64,000 nt of DNA from NCBI RefSeq assembly GCF_045038405.1, contig NZ_CP173660.1:2604001-2668000 (forward strand), given 5' to 3'. Below the pieces are notes generated by a model. It searched no databases, was not told where the DNA came from, and saw only the letters and a program-made list of their open reading frames with translations. The stretch comes from Sellimonas caecigallum (GTDB lineage: Bacteria > Bacillota > Clostridia > Lachnospirales > Lachnospiraceae). The position numbers were made by a program, and so were the translations under genes. Positions 52,468 through 61,403 of this stretch are shown here, in pieces (the stretch's first letter is position 1; every line of letters begins with the position of its first letter).

Positions 52468-53573
52468 ATCCTCTCTCCTTCCAATAGTTTTCCCCTGTCT
52501 TTCGCATACAGGAGCAGCTTTTTATTTTCTTTATTCCATTCACCAAAGTCAGTAAGTGTGCAGATGACATGTCGGCAGCGGTCAATCTCTTCCTTGGCAC
52601 ACACTACTGTATCTTGTCTGATGGGACAGTATGCCTGTTCTTTTATCACTCGTTCAGAGAGAGCTTCCGCTACAGGTGTATCTTTGTCATTTTCCCACAA
52701 AATACCTGCTGAAAAAGGGATCCCCTCTCTTTGCAGTCTGCGGTAAATCGGAATTCCGCTTCCATTTCCTCCAATCACAAACACGCGAGGGATTCCATGT
52801 ACGGCAGGCAGCTCCACTCTTCCGGAACACTCATCGAAAGTTCCTGTTGTAATCCCATACAATTCTTTGATATATCCCGGGAGAAAAACGTTCTCCGGAG
52901 GACCGAAACGATCTACATATTCTCCTTTCACACAAAGGATCTTATCTGAGATCCTCTCTGCCAGATCCAACTCATGCAAAGACATAATGACCGTAAGGTT
53001 CTTCTTTTTTGTCATTTCCTGGAGAACGGACAAAAACTCCAGCTTATACCGCACATCCAAAAAAGAGGTCGGTTCATCAAGCACGAGTACATCCGGATCC
53101 TGCGCAATGGCTTTCGCCAGAAGAATACGCTGCTTCTGGCCGTCGCTCAGCGTTAAGAATTCTTTTTCAGCCAGTTCCTCCGTACGGACTGTTTCCATTG
53201 CCCTCTGGACTGCTTTTTTGTCCGTCTCAGACAGAATTCCAAGACGCCCCGTATAGGGATATCTTCCCATCGCCACCACCTCTTCGCAAGTCATCATTTC
53301 CGGGTGGATCCGCTCTGTCAGCACGACAGACAGCCTTTTGGCACGCTCTTTCTCCGACAGTCTATTGATGCATACTTCTTCCAGCTGCACTTTCCCGTTA
53401 AGAAGCGAAAGCTGTCCGATGATACTTTTTAAGATGGTAGATTTTCCAGCGCCGTTTGGCCCGATCAAAGTCAGGATCTCTCCTCTTTTGATTTCAATCT
53501 GGATATCCCGGATCAGCGGGACACCGTCATAGCCCACGGTCATGTTTTTAGTATAAAAGAAATAATTTTGCAT
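52455..53573 (-). CDS. BtuD-type ABC ATPase with extra C-terminal domain
   Basis: A 372-residue ATPase of the iron-siderophore/B12 importer group. Walker A GPNGAGKST (38-46), Q-loop region, signature LSDGQKQRI (142-150), Walker B VLVLDEPTS (162-170) and the H-loop SLHE. Family proteins are about 250-260 residues; here about 120 more follow (from residue 250), starting VFVIGGNGSGIPIYRRL, a glycine-rich, Rossmann-like strand. Its function is unknown. Part of the operon with permease and binding protein. Confidence 0.9.
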   Translation of the reverse strand: MQNYFFYTKNMTVGYDGVPLIRDIQIEIKRGEILTLIGPNGAGKSTILKSIIGQLSLLNGKVQLEEVCINRLSEKERAKRLSVVLTERIHPEMMTCEEVVAMGRYPYTGRLGILSETDKKAVQRAMETVRTEELAEKEFLTLSDGQKQRILLAKAIAQDPDVLVLDEPTSFLDVRYKLEFLSVLQEMTKKKNLTVIMSLHELDLAERISDKILCVKGEYVDRFGPPENVFLPGYIKELYGITTGTFDECSGRVELPAVHGIPRVFVIGGNGSGIPIYRRLQREGIPFSAGILWENDKDTPVAEALSERVIKEQAYCPIRQDTVVCAKEEIDRCRHVICTLTDFGEWNKENKKLLLYAKDRGKLLEGERIWQK

Positions 53574-53574
53574 A

Positions 53575-54618
53575 TCAATCCGGACGCTCCTTTTTTCTGC
53601 ATATCATCACATAAATGACCACCGGCACACCGAAGATTGCTGTGACCGTGCTGATGGAAAGCTCGGTAGGTGCAAATAGTGTGCGCGCAATAAGATCACA
53701 GAACAGGCACCACACAGCACCGCCCAAAAAACAAGCCGGTATCATGAAAAGAGGTTTTGCCGTGTGAAACATCCTCTTCATGATCTGTGGAACCGCAATG
53801 CCAACAAAGGAAACAGGACCTGCAAAGGCTGTCACACAGGCCGAAAGCATGCTGGACAAAAGCACAAGCGCAATCCGAAAAGACCGGATATTTACCCCCA
53901 TGCTTTCTGCGTAAGACTCTCCCATCTGATAAGCCGAGATAGGCTTGGACATCAGAAAGGTCAATCCGCCTGCCGCTGCCACAACAATGATCATGACTGC
54001 CACGTTGCTCCATGAAATCCCGGAAAAACTCCCCATGGACCAGTTGTGAAGATTCACGATATCCGAATCCTCCGCAAATGTCACGATCAAGTCTGTGACT
54101 GCTGAGCAGATATATCCGATCATAATACCGCTTACAACGAGCATCGCAGTCTGAGGGAGCCATCTGGAAATCAGAAGGACAAATCCCATAGAAAGCATTG
54201 CGCCTGCAAAAGCGGCCAGGATCATGAGAACCGAACTGATACGGATGCCAAATCGGAGAAAGACTACCATGACAATGGCAACTGCAAGTTTCGATCCCGA
54301 GGAGATGCCAAGCACATACGGCCCTGCGATGGGATTATGAAAAAAAGTCTGGAGTAAAAAACCGGAAAGTCCCAGTGCACCGCCCAGGATGATCGCTGCC
54401 ACGCTACGTGGAAAACGGATTTCAATAATGATGTTGCGGAACATATCTTCTCCATTTCCCGCCAGGGTTTCCACGATTTCTGAAAACGGGACAGAGACGC
54501 TGCCGATGCTGATGTTTAGAAACAGAAAAAAGATCACAATCAGAAATAAGATTCCAAACAAGACCGTATATTTTATTTTTTTATTCCAACCTGAACAAGT
54601 AGGTAAATGTAGCTTCAT
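53575..54618 (-). CDS. BtuC/FecCD-type ABC permease
   Basis: A 347-residue permease with about ten membrane segments, typical of the FecCD family: RFPRSVAAIILGGALGLSG near the N-terminus and GPVSFVGIAVPQIMKR in the C-terminal half. Partner of the extended ATPase and the binding lipoprotein. Corrinoid uptake is inferred from the riboswitch-controlled operon. Confidence 0.92.
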   Translation of the reverse strand: MKLHLPTCSGWNKKIKYTVLFGILFLIVIFFLFLNISIGSVSVPFSEIVETLAGNGEDMFRNIIIEIRFPRSVAAIILGGALGLSGFLLQTFFHNPIAGPYVLGISSGSKLAVAIVMVVFLRFGIRISSVLMILAAFAGAMLSMGFVLLISRWLPQTAMLVVSGIMIGYICSAVTDLIVTFAEDSDIVNLHNWSMGSFSGISWSNVAVMIIVVAAAGGLTFLMSKPISAYQMGESYAESMGVNIRSFRIALVLLSSMLSACVTAFAGPVSFVGIAVPQIMKRMFHTAKPLFMIPACFLGGAVWCLFCDLIARTLFAPTELSISTVTAIFGVPVVIYVMICRKKERPD

Positions 54619-55735
54619 TTTGCTCCTCCGCTGTAAGCATATTGTGAAAATCCAAGATTACTGTTCCGAGTTTCATGGAATCCTGATATAAATTCTGTGT
54701 TGTGCAATAAACGTTTCCATCCTGTACCGCCTTAAATTCTTTTAATAACGGGCTTTTCTTTAAAAATTCTTTCATAGATCGTACACCGCCGTCGATAGTA
54801 CTGTTATAGATCAGATAATCGGCATCTTTTGCCCTTACGTAAAACTCTTCCAGCTGCATGTTTACCGAAGAGGAAGCGCTGTCATCCTCAAGATTGGAAA
54901 AAATATACTTTCCTCCTGCAAGATCGATCATCTTTGCCACATAATCTCCGGATTTGCGGACGCTTGCCGTTTCGTTGGATGTAATATAGAAAAATGCCAC
55001 CGTCTTGTCGGTTCTCTCAGCTTTTGTTACCGATTCCAAAGCTGCTTTTTGTTCTGCAAATGCCTGCAAAGCTCTCTCTTCTTTCCCTAAAAGCACCCCG
55101 TAAAGCTTGACCCATTCAGTCCTTCCAAGCGGATGCTCTTCGTAGCTGGAGCGGTCCACCAGAACTGGAATCCCTATTTTTTCGAGTTTCTCTTTTACAT
55201 CCGGGGAGTGAAGGATCATGGTGGATTCTACCGCAAGATCACATCCCACATCTACAATTTTTTCGTAATCCGGCATATTGTATTTTCCGGCATATTCTAT
55301 AGCCCCGGAAGCCATCGCCTTTTTTGCCTCTTCGATATACCATCCCTCTTCTTTTGTGCCGGACAGCCGGATGGAATCCAGCCCATCCAGCGAGCAGAAC
55401 ATATCCATGACAGCGGATGCCACGAGGTAAATATGGTCGATTGGCTGTTTTAGTATCACGATGTCTTCTGAAAGGTCTTTTGGAATCGGTCGCTTTTTCG
55501 GAACAACCAAAAAACGGCTTTCATCGGATATCGTAATCAGTGCATAGCCTCCGTCATAGTAATCCACTGAAAATTCCTTTGCATAGTCGAGTTCCATACT
55601 GTGATCATATGTCAGAGACGTACTGATCTGTACGTCATCTGGCTGGCCGTTGGCATCCTTTGCCTTTCCGCAAGATACCAATATAAGGGTACTTATCATA
55701 CAAATGAGGAGAAAAAATCCTGATTTCTTTGTCAT
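54581..55735 (-). CDS. BtuF-type substrate-binding lipoprotein
   Basis: A 384-residue periplasmic-binding-protein-like lipoprotein. The start MTKKSGFFLLICMISTLI is followed by lipobox LVSC. The FecB/BtuF fold has the segments DGLDSIRLSGTKEEGWY and YEKIVDVGCDLAVESTMI and LEDDSASSSVNMQLEEFYV. It overlaps the permease start by 38 bp, so the two are coupled. Ligand likely a corrinoid or another tetrapyrrole, by context. Confidence 0.88.
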   Translation of the reverse strand: MTKKSGFFLLICMISTLILVSCGKAKDANGQPDDVQISTSLTYDHSMELDYAKEFSVDYYDGGYALITISDESRFLVVPKKRPIPKDLSEDIVILKQPIDHIYLVASAVMDMFCSLDGLDSIRLSGTKEEGWYIEEAKKAMASGAIEYAGKYNMPDYEKIVDVGCDLAVESTMILHSPDVKEKLEKIGIPVLVDRSSYEEHPLGRTEWVKLYGVLLGKEERALQAFAEQKAALESVTKAERTDKTVAFFYITSNETASVRKSGDYVAKMIDLAGGKYIFSNLEDDSASSSVNMQLEEFYVRAKDADYLIYNSTIDGGVRSMKEFLKKSPLLKEFKAVQDGNVYCTTQNLYQDSMKLGTVILDFHNMLTAEEQNEATFTYLFRLE

Positions 55736-55783
55736 TCCATCTGTTCCTTCCTGAAAATAAGGAGACATCAAAGACCAATCCTG

Positions 55784-56644
55784 TTATTCCAGATGAAAGG
55801 TCAGTGTGTACTCGATCTCATGAGGTGTGCCCATGGCAGTCGTGTCTGCGATAACCGTCATTTTCTTATCAAACACACTTACTGGGATCTCGAAAGTGGA
55901 GTTTCCCTCCGTGTTGACTGGATAATAAATCTCTGTCCCGATTTTCATATAATCGTAATTTGGGCTGCTCCACTCGATTCGAGCATATGCCTTTCTGTTT
56001 TTTACAAGCAGGACTGCCGGGGAGGATACGCTTGCTCTGCCGCTTCCTCCTTCCAACGTAACCTCAACCTCATACTCCCCGTCCTCCATATCCACGGAGA
56101 CCGGTTCACTGTTGGAAGAGGTTCCGTTTTCGTTTTCTTCCTCCACCTTGACCGGGTTGGAGACACTTACTTTATGGTCATACCATTTTCCCTTTTTTCC
56201 GATCAGGGCAAGATCGAATTCCTTTTCCAGTTCTGGAACAGGAACATCAAAACCGTACACTTCTTCTGTGTAACCGTCACTGTAGGTTACCGTATCTGTG
56301 GTAGGTTCCAGAACTTTAGCTCCCTCCTTTTTTGCATCTTCTGCAAGGCCAGGAAATAAATTCAAAATATTTTTGGAAACAAGGGAAATGTGGATTGTCA
56401 TCTCCCCATCTTTTACGGTCAATGTTCCTTTTCCGTCATGGGCCTCATTTACATGAAACATTCCGCTGTCAGTGTGAAATTCTGCAGAATATACCCCGTC
56501 TTCCAACGCCGCTTTTTTGCTCTGCTGGGAAGTGACAGCTTCCTTTTTATCCGCCGTCTTTTCCGTGTCTTGTCCGCTGCAGCCACTGATCAGTGCACTG
56601 GACAAAAGAGAAATGCATATTAATGTAATTATTTTTTTCTTCAT
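55784..56644 (-). CDS. duplicated-domain lipoprotein of the B12 operon
   Basis: A 286-residue lipoprotein: signal KKKIITLICISLLSSALIS, lipobox SGC. Two related domains follow: domain 1 (about 45-160) begins DGVYSAEFHTDSGMF and domain 2 (about 180-286) begins DGEYEVEVTLEGGSGR. Both share a beta-rich pattern, including LTVKDGEMTIHISLVSKN versus LLVKNRKAYARIEWSSPN, and both end with FDVPVPELEKEFDLAL versus FEIPVSVFDKKMTVIA. The fold may be NEAT-like, which binds heme-type tetrapyrroles; I infer a surface corrinoid or tetrapyrrole binder. Between cbiK and btuF in the operon. Confidence 0.7.
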   Translation of the reverse strand: MKKKIITLICISLLSSALISGCSGQDTEKTADKKEAVTSQQSKKAALEDGVYSAEFHTDSGMFHVNEAHDGKGTLTVKDGEMTIHISLVSKNILNLFPGLAEDAKKEGAKVLEPTTDTVTYSDGYTEEVYGFDVPVPELEKEFDLALIGKKGKWYDHKVSVSNPVKVEEENENGTSSNSEPVSVDMEDGEYEVEVTLEGGSGRASVSSPAVLLVKNRKAYARIEWSSPNYDYMKIGTEIYYPVNTEGNSTFEIPVSVFDKKMTVIADTTAMGTPHEIEYTLTFHLE

Positions 56645-56659
56645 AACTGTCTAACCCTC

Positions 56660-57853
56660 TTATTCATTCATTACTGCTTTTGTATGTGAAACATAAAGTT
56701 TCTGTATTTCTGAAATGGATCCAAGTCCGGAAATCTGTACATCTATGGAATCAAATTTTCCTGATGCCTCGAATATACTTTTCCAAGAGTCTTCCTCATC
56801 TCCTGCCATATCGTTGCTGGCATGATCTCCAGCCACCACCATCAGAGGACGTAGAACCACTTTTTGATATCCAGCTCCTGCGACCGCATCCATCACTGCT
56901 TCACATGCGGTTTCTTCCGGGGCTCCTTCCACTGTACCGATATAGACGTTGTCGTATCCCAGAACATCCATCTGCGTCTGCATCTGACTGTAAGACACTT
57001 TTGCTGTATGTGAAGTGCCGTGTCCTAAAAGTACAAATGCAGTTCCATCTTTCTTTGCCGCATTTAAGTCTGTGTATCCGGCATCTTTTACTGCGGCCGC
57101 AGTCACTGCTTTTGCCACCGCTTCTTTGGACTCGTTGATGACTGTCGCGTCGGATCCCACTTCCCCTAAGAGCGGCTCTGCAATTTTGACAGTTGCAAAC
57201 TGATCCTGGTACCCCTCCACTGCCTTTACCAATTCATCGTACTCTGCTCCATGCATGAGATGTGTCGGCTGAATCACAAGGTGCTTTACTTTGTTTGCCA
57301 CAGCGCGATCCAATGCCTGCTGCATATTGTCGATCTTCTCGTCATCTCTTGACTGGATATGATTGATGATAATTTGGGAGGTAAAAGCTCTTCTCACAGA
57401 CCAATCCGTGTACGCTGCCTGCAGGGCATCTTCAATTCCTTTGATGTCCTCCGTCCGGCTGTCGTTAAAAGAAGTTCCAAAGCTGACGACAAGAAGTTCC
57501 TTCTCCCCTATTCTGTCCTGATTTCGTGGATCGTCTTTGGATGCGTCTCCGGTATCTCTGCCAAAATAATCCGGATCTGCGTTTTCTCCTTCCACAAGTT
57601 TCTTTTGTGTGTTTGTCAGTGCATCCCATGCTTCCTTTGCCTCAATACATTGTGCATCGGTCTTGTCTGTTCTCTTTTGCACATAGATCATGTCGATCAG
57701 TTCTGCCACTGCATCTGCTGCTTTCTGATCAGCGCTTTTTTTCTCCTCAGATTTCTGCTCCGCTTCTTTTGCTGTATCTGTTCCTGCACATCCGGAAAGG
57801 ATAGGCAGTCCAAGGAGCGCTGCTGTAAGCAAAGCAGCGATTTGTTTTTTCAT
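56660..57853 (-). CDS. cbiK: sirohydrochlorin cobaltochelatase CbiK, predicted exported lipoprotein
   Basis: A 397-residue protein. MKKQIAALLTAALLGLPIL is followed by lipobox LSGC (Cys22), so the enzyme is predicted to be anchored outside the membrane. Residues 40-95 form a helical domain, VAELIDMIYVQK...AWDALTNTQKKLV, of a kind seen in surface proteins. The CbiK domain begins near 118 (ELLVVSFGTSFNDSR) and carries His-rich sites THLMHGAEYDE, LLGHGTSH and AGDHASND. First gene after the riboswitch. The lipoprotein start at 57853 follows GGAGGAAAACAGC. An extracytoplasmic CbiK is known in Desulfovibrio. Confidence 0.88.
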   Translation of the reverse strand: MKKQIAALLTAALLGLPILSGCAGTDTAKEAEQKSEEKKSADQKAADAVAELIDMIYVQKRTDKTDAQCIEAKEAWDALTNTQKKLVEGENADPDYFGRDTGDASKDDPRNQDRIGEKELLVVSFGTSFNDSRTEDIKGIEDALQAAYTDWSVRRAFTSQIIINHIQSRDDEKIDNMQQALDRAVANKVKHLVIQPTHLMHGAEYDELVKAVEGYQDQFATVKIAEPLLGEVGSDATVINESKEAVAKAVTAAAVKDAGYTDLNAAKKDGTAFVLLGHGTSHTAKVSYSQMQTQMDVLGYDNVYIGTVEGAPEETACEAVMDAVAGAGYQKVVLRPLMVVAGDHASNDMAGDEEDSWKSIFEASGKFDSIDVQISGLGSISEIQKLYVSHTKAVMNE

Positions 57854-57920
57854 GCTGTTTTCCTCCATTCTTTTATGATATGAATAAAATACCGGATATC
57901 ATCCCATAAAAAAGAGTGCC

Positions 57921-57958
57921 ACAACAAAACAGTCCATTTACAAAATGTAAACGGACTG
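57921..57958 (-). terminator. riboswitch expression-platform terminator
   Basis: On the minus strand CAGTCCGTTTACA / TGTAAATGGACTG (13-bp arms with one G-T wobble) is followed by TTTTGTTGT. It lies between the riboswitch and cbiK, so ligand-bound riboswitch would favour this hairpin and stop transcription. Confidence 0.85.
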
Positions 57959-58044
57959 CAAAATAAAAGCCAAACCAAATAAAAGACAACATCTTTTTGT
58001 TCGTTTCGCTTTCTATGTACAACCAATTACTCGTGGTCTGGAAT

Positions 58045-58232
58045 TACATCCCGTACAACGGCAGGCAGGTCTCCTGACTTACAGTTCATCGCGCCCGGCC
58101 GTCTTCCCGATTTCTCAGTGACACAATGGCCTGCGCTCCCTAAATACAGTGACGAGTTCGTACAGGATTCGCACCTGTTTCCCTTTTACCAGATCAAGAA
58201 ACTTCGGTTTCTTATCTGACACCTGTCGTTTT
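58045..58232 (-). promoter_or_regulatory. cobalamin riboswitch
   Basis: The minus strand carries AAGTCAGGAGACCTGCCTGC, the classic B12 box, near 58060-58082, and upstream the paired elements GGGAAACAGGTGCGAATCC, ACGAACTCGTCACTG and CAGGTGTCAGATAAG. Order and spacing match the adenosylcobalamin riboswitch. It controls the 20-kb operon headed by cbiK. Confidence 0.95.
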
Positions 58233-58282
58233 CTTATTCAATTGATTTTTATTATCACACAATGGTGTGCAAAAATCAATAT

Positions 58283-58768
58283 CTAATTTTCCTTCAATAA
58301 GATCAGTCTCTTTGACTCTTTTCCTTTTCGCTGCTCAACGACTCGAAATGTGGAAGCAGTTTTTGGGAATGCCATAAGATGAAATTCTCCCCTGCTCTGA
58401 CTCCAGTCTATGGATGCAGTTTGATTCTTTAAATACGCATATTTCAACACCTGTCTGCCTTTGCAGAATACAAGAAGCGTTTCGCTGTCGCTGTAATCCA
58501 TTCGATAATGTTTGATTTTATCGAGCTTGACATTACAGAATTTTTCTGCTTTTTTTCTTGGCGTATATGGACCAACTATTACCATGCTGTCCCATTCGCC
58601 ATCGATGATCTTCTGGAAATCAATTTTATTCCCGGCCTTCAGTTCTCCGACAATATTTTCTGCAATCTGCGGGTCTTCTTCAAGCACAGATATTTTTTCA
58701 GCATAAATAATAAGTATACCAAGCATCACTAAAATCAGCAGGCCTAATACCCATCTCTTTTTATACAT
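58283..58768 (-). CDS. small membrane-anchored protein, unknown
   Basis: A 161-residue protein with one N-terminal membrane helix (WVLGLLILVMLGILIIYA) and a soluble outer domain. No conserved motif is recognised. The start ATG at 58768 follows AAAGGGG. Its own transcript runs toward the riboswitch region. There is no sequence reason to tie it to B12. Confidence 0.7.
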   Translation of the reverse strand: MYKKRWVLGLLILVMLGILIIYAEKISVLEEDPQIAENIVGELKAGNKIDFQKIIDGEWDSMVIVGPYTPRKKAEKFCNVKLDKIKHYRMDYSDSETLLVFCKGRQVLKYAYLKNQTASIDWSQSRGEFHLMAFPKTASTFRVVEQRKGKESKRLILLKEN

Positions 58769-58903
58769 CAAAATACCCCTTTCTGAATTTGTAGTCTATG
58801 GATATTGTATCCGATAAATCTTAGAATTCAAAAAGGGGTATTCTTAAGTTTTTGTAAATATATCGATTTTAATCAGGAAAAGAGTTCCAATTTTCCCCTG
58901 TCG

Positions 58904-59977
58904 TTAGCCGACAATACGCCATTTTTTGTCGACAGCATTCAGAAGTTCATGTCCATCTTCTGTTACCAGTACGAGATCTTCGATTCGTACTCCATATTTT
59001 CCTTCCAGGTAGATACCCGGTTCGATGGAGAAGATCATGCCCGGTTCTGCAACATTTGTGTTGATCGGGCTGACATCACCATATTCGTGGTCTTCCTGTC
59101 CGATGAAGTGACCAAGACGGATTTTCCAGTATTCGCTGTATCCTTTTTCATCGATATAATCTCTTGCCTGTGCGTCAATATCGCAGAAACGTACGCCTGG
59201 TTTGATTACGGATTCTGCTCTCAGAACAGCTTCGCGAACAATGTCGTGAATCTCTGTCTGTTCCGGGTCTGCAGATTTGCAGTAGAATGTTCTTGTCATA
59301 TCAGAACAGTAACCATTCCAAACACATCCCATATCAATCAGCACACATTCGCCAGCTTTCAATGTTCTTGTATCGCTTGGCATATGATGCTGATCGGCTG
59401 CATTCGGCCCGAAACATACGATCGTGTCGAAGCTTAATCCAGTTGCTCCGGCTGCCATATATTCAGCTTCAATAAAATCTGCGATCTGCTTTTCTGTCAT
59501 TCCTTCTTTTATGTAATCAGCAACTTTTTCCATAACCGCATCGTTGATTTCAGAGGCTTTCTTCATGATCGCGATCTCTTCTTCATTTTTCACTGCGCGG
59601 ACACCATCTACACAGTCTGAACCCCATACAGTCTTAAGCTGCGGAAGTTTTTCCTGCAACGGGATAAGGAAACGTGCCGGCCATGTCTTATCGATACCAA
59701 GTGTCTGAGATGGATCGATCTGATCTGCGATGATAGAAATCTGGTCTTCCATATCAGAGAACCATACTTCTTCAAATCCCGTATCCTTTACAAAATATAA
59801 GTAGTTGAGAAGCATCGTGTGCTTTCCGTTTGTTCTGAGGATCAATGCGTATAACCTTTCGCCCGGGTTTACCATGATCCCTGTCAGGAAGCGGATACTC
59901 AAAGGATCAGAAACGATCAGCTGCGTAAGTCCTTTTTCCTCCATTTTTTCTAATACTCGTGCAATTCTGTCATTCAT
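58904..59977 (-). CDS. Xaa-Pro aminopeptidase/dipeptidase, M24 family
   Basis: A 357-residue M24B metallopeptidase. The N-terminal creatinase-like domain is followed by the pita-bread fold with metal ligands DMGCVWNGYCSDMTR, GHFIGQEDHEYG (the usual HGxG/IGLxxHE loop), EPGIYLEGKYGVR and the last Glu in VRIEDLVLV. Start at 59977 after GAGAAAGGAGC. Hydrolyses peptides with proline in position two; cytosolic. Confidence 0.92.
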   Translation of the reverse strand: MNDRIARVLEKMEEKGLTQLIVSDPLSIRFLTGIMVNPGERLYALILRTNGKHTMLLNYLYFVKDTGFEEVWFSDMEDQISIIADQIDPSQTLGIDKTWPARFLIPLQEKLPQLKTVWGSDCVDGVRAVKNEEEIAIMKKASEINDAVMEKVADYIKEGMTEKQIADFIEAEYMAAGATGLSFDTIVCFGPNAADQHHMPSDTRTLKAGECVLIDMGCVWNGYCSDMTRTFYCKSADPEQTEIHDIVREAVLRAESVIKPGVRFCDIDAQARDYIDEKGYSEYWKIRLGHFIGQEDHEYGDVSPINTNVAEPGMIFSIEPGIYLEGKYGVRIEDLVLVTEDGHELLNAVDKKWRIVG

Positions 59978-60069
59978 TTTAAAATGCTCCTTTCTCGATG
60001 ACACTGTAATACAGAAGTATTATAGCACAATCAAACAATGTATCCAAGTGCAAATTTCGTGCATTTTCA

Positions 60070-61368
60070 CTATTTTTCTTTCGCGTTCGGGTAAATCTGC
60101 TCCATTCGCTGATCGTCAAATCGTTCATCTATGAGCCGTTCCAGTGCATTGGACGGCGGTATTTCTTTTACCCGCATATCATACCGAATCAACGCCAACA
60201 TAGACACGGTAATATTGGCAATCATAAAGATGACTAACACCCATGTGAAAATGCAGCCTGCTTTAGCCGGAAGTTTTTCAATCCATGCGGAAAAGCGAGG
60301 ATAAAGGATTTTAATCCAGATTACCGCCGCAAATCCCCAGAAAAAGCAGTAAAGTAAGTTGATTCGTCCACCGAGATTAAAAGGAATCTCACTGTAGTCC
60401 CAGAAGATTTTCCCAAAAACAATCTCCGTGAATACGCTGCAAAGATATTCGTATCCTCCGCCCAGAAATGTCCCGACAAAAAAAAGATACCGATCCGGTT
60501 TATCCCGGTCTTTATAAAGCAAGGCAGTTGCAGCAGCGATAGCTAATCCCCAAACGATGCTGAATGGTCCCCACACAAGACTGCTGCGGCTCATCCATAT
60601 GCCGGCGGTCAATCGACAAAAAATTGTCTCTGTGAAATCCCCAAGAACGGCTCCGATGAGAAACAGCCAAAACAGTTTATAAAATCCGCATCCTTCAGCA
60701 AATTTTCCTGTCTTTGGCGTAGATGAAGCAACCCTCTTCTCTACAGGATACACGTTTACGATCCTTCGTTCTACTCGCCCGATGATCCTGTGAATCGCAG
60801 TGTGAAGGACGACAGCTGCTTTCCGGTGTATACGAACCACTTTCGGAACCGGTCTTCTAATATGGATGATTGCTGTATAAGAAGCCGCCATGTCCAGTGC
60901 ACAAACAGCTGCCAATGTCCATACGACAATCGTGCCGAAAAGATCCGGGATGACGTGCAAAAGCCGGACTATATTCTCATCGCCGTACCGAACGGTCAGC
61001 ATGCCAAGAATTCCCCACAGTACTGTGTACTGCAGACAGATATAGCCATCAAAATTCCAGCGCTTGTCGGAGTAGTCCCACCATTTATGCTGATTCATAC
61101 GTTCAAGAAGTTTTCCTGTCATCCATTCCAGCATTGTGCCGAGAACCGCGCATCCGAGGAAAAGAAAGAACAGATTGCTTTTCAGTTCCTGGAAAGCAAT
61201 AACCATGACAAGGGCGCCGATTCCATAGACAAGGCAGAAAGGGCCTGTAGAAAATCCCCGGTTTACAAATGTCTTCTTTTTTATGGTGCCTGTCACTGTC
61301 TCGATCGTCCATCCAAAAAAGGAATAAACAATGATGAGCCAGACACATTCTGTCAATGTAAATTGCAT
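60070..61368 (-). CDS. membrane protein with two CmpB-type domains
   Basis: A 432-residue polytopic membrane protein of the putative ABC-transporter CmpB family (PF06541-type). The motif set of the N-terminal copy is FFGWTIETVTGTIKKKTFVN, GTMLEWMTGKLLERMNQHKWWDYS and GYICLQYTVLWGILG; a second copy in the C-terminal half reads FTETIFCRLTAGIWMSRSSL, GGGYEYLCSVFTEIVFGKIF and GGRINLLYCFFWGFAA. Internal tandem duplication is therefore visible. No ATPase lies beside it; function unknown. Confidence 0.85.
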   Translation of the reverse strand: MQFTLTECVWLIIVYSFFGWTIETVTGTIKKKTFVNRGFSTGPFCLVYGIGALVMVIAFQELKSNLFFLFLGCAVLGTMLEWMTGKLLERMNQHKWWDYSDKRWNFDGYICLQYTVLWGILGMLTVRYGDENIVRLLHVIPDLFGTIVVWTLAAVCALDMAASYTAIIHIRRPVPKVVRIHRKAAVVLHTAIHRIIGRVERRIVNVYPVEKRVASSTPKTGKFAEGCGFYKLFWLFLIGAVLGDFTETIFCRLTAGIWMSRSSLVWGPFSIVWGLAIAAATALLYKDRDKPDRYLFFVGTFLGGGYEYLCSVFTEIVFGKIFWDYSEIPFNLGGRINLLYCFFWGFAAVIWIKILYPRFSAWIEKLPAKAGCIFTWVLVIFMIANITVSMLALIRYDMRVKEIPPSNALERLIDERFDDQRMEQIYPNAKEK

Positions 61369-61403
61369 ATATTTATCCTGTGTGTAGATTCAGATTGGAC
61401 AGT

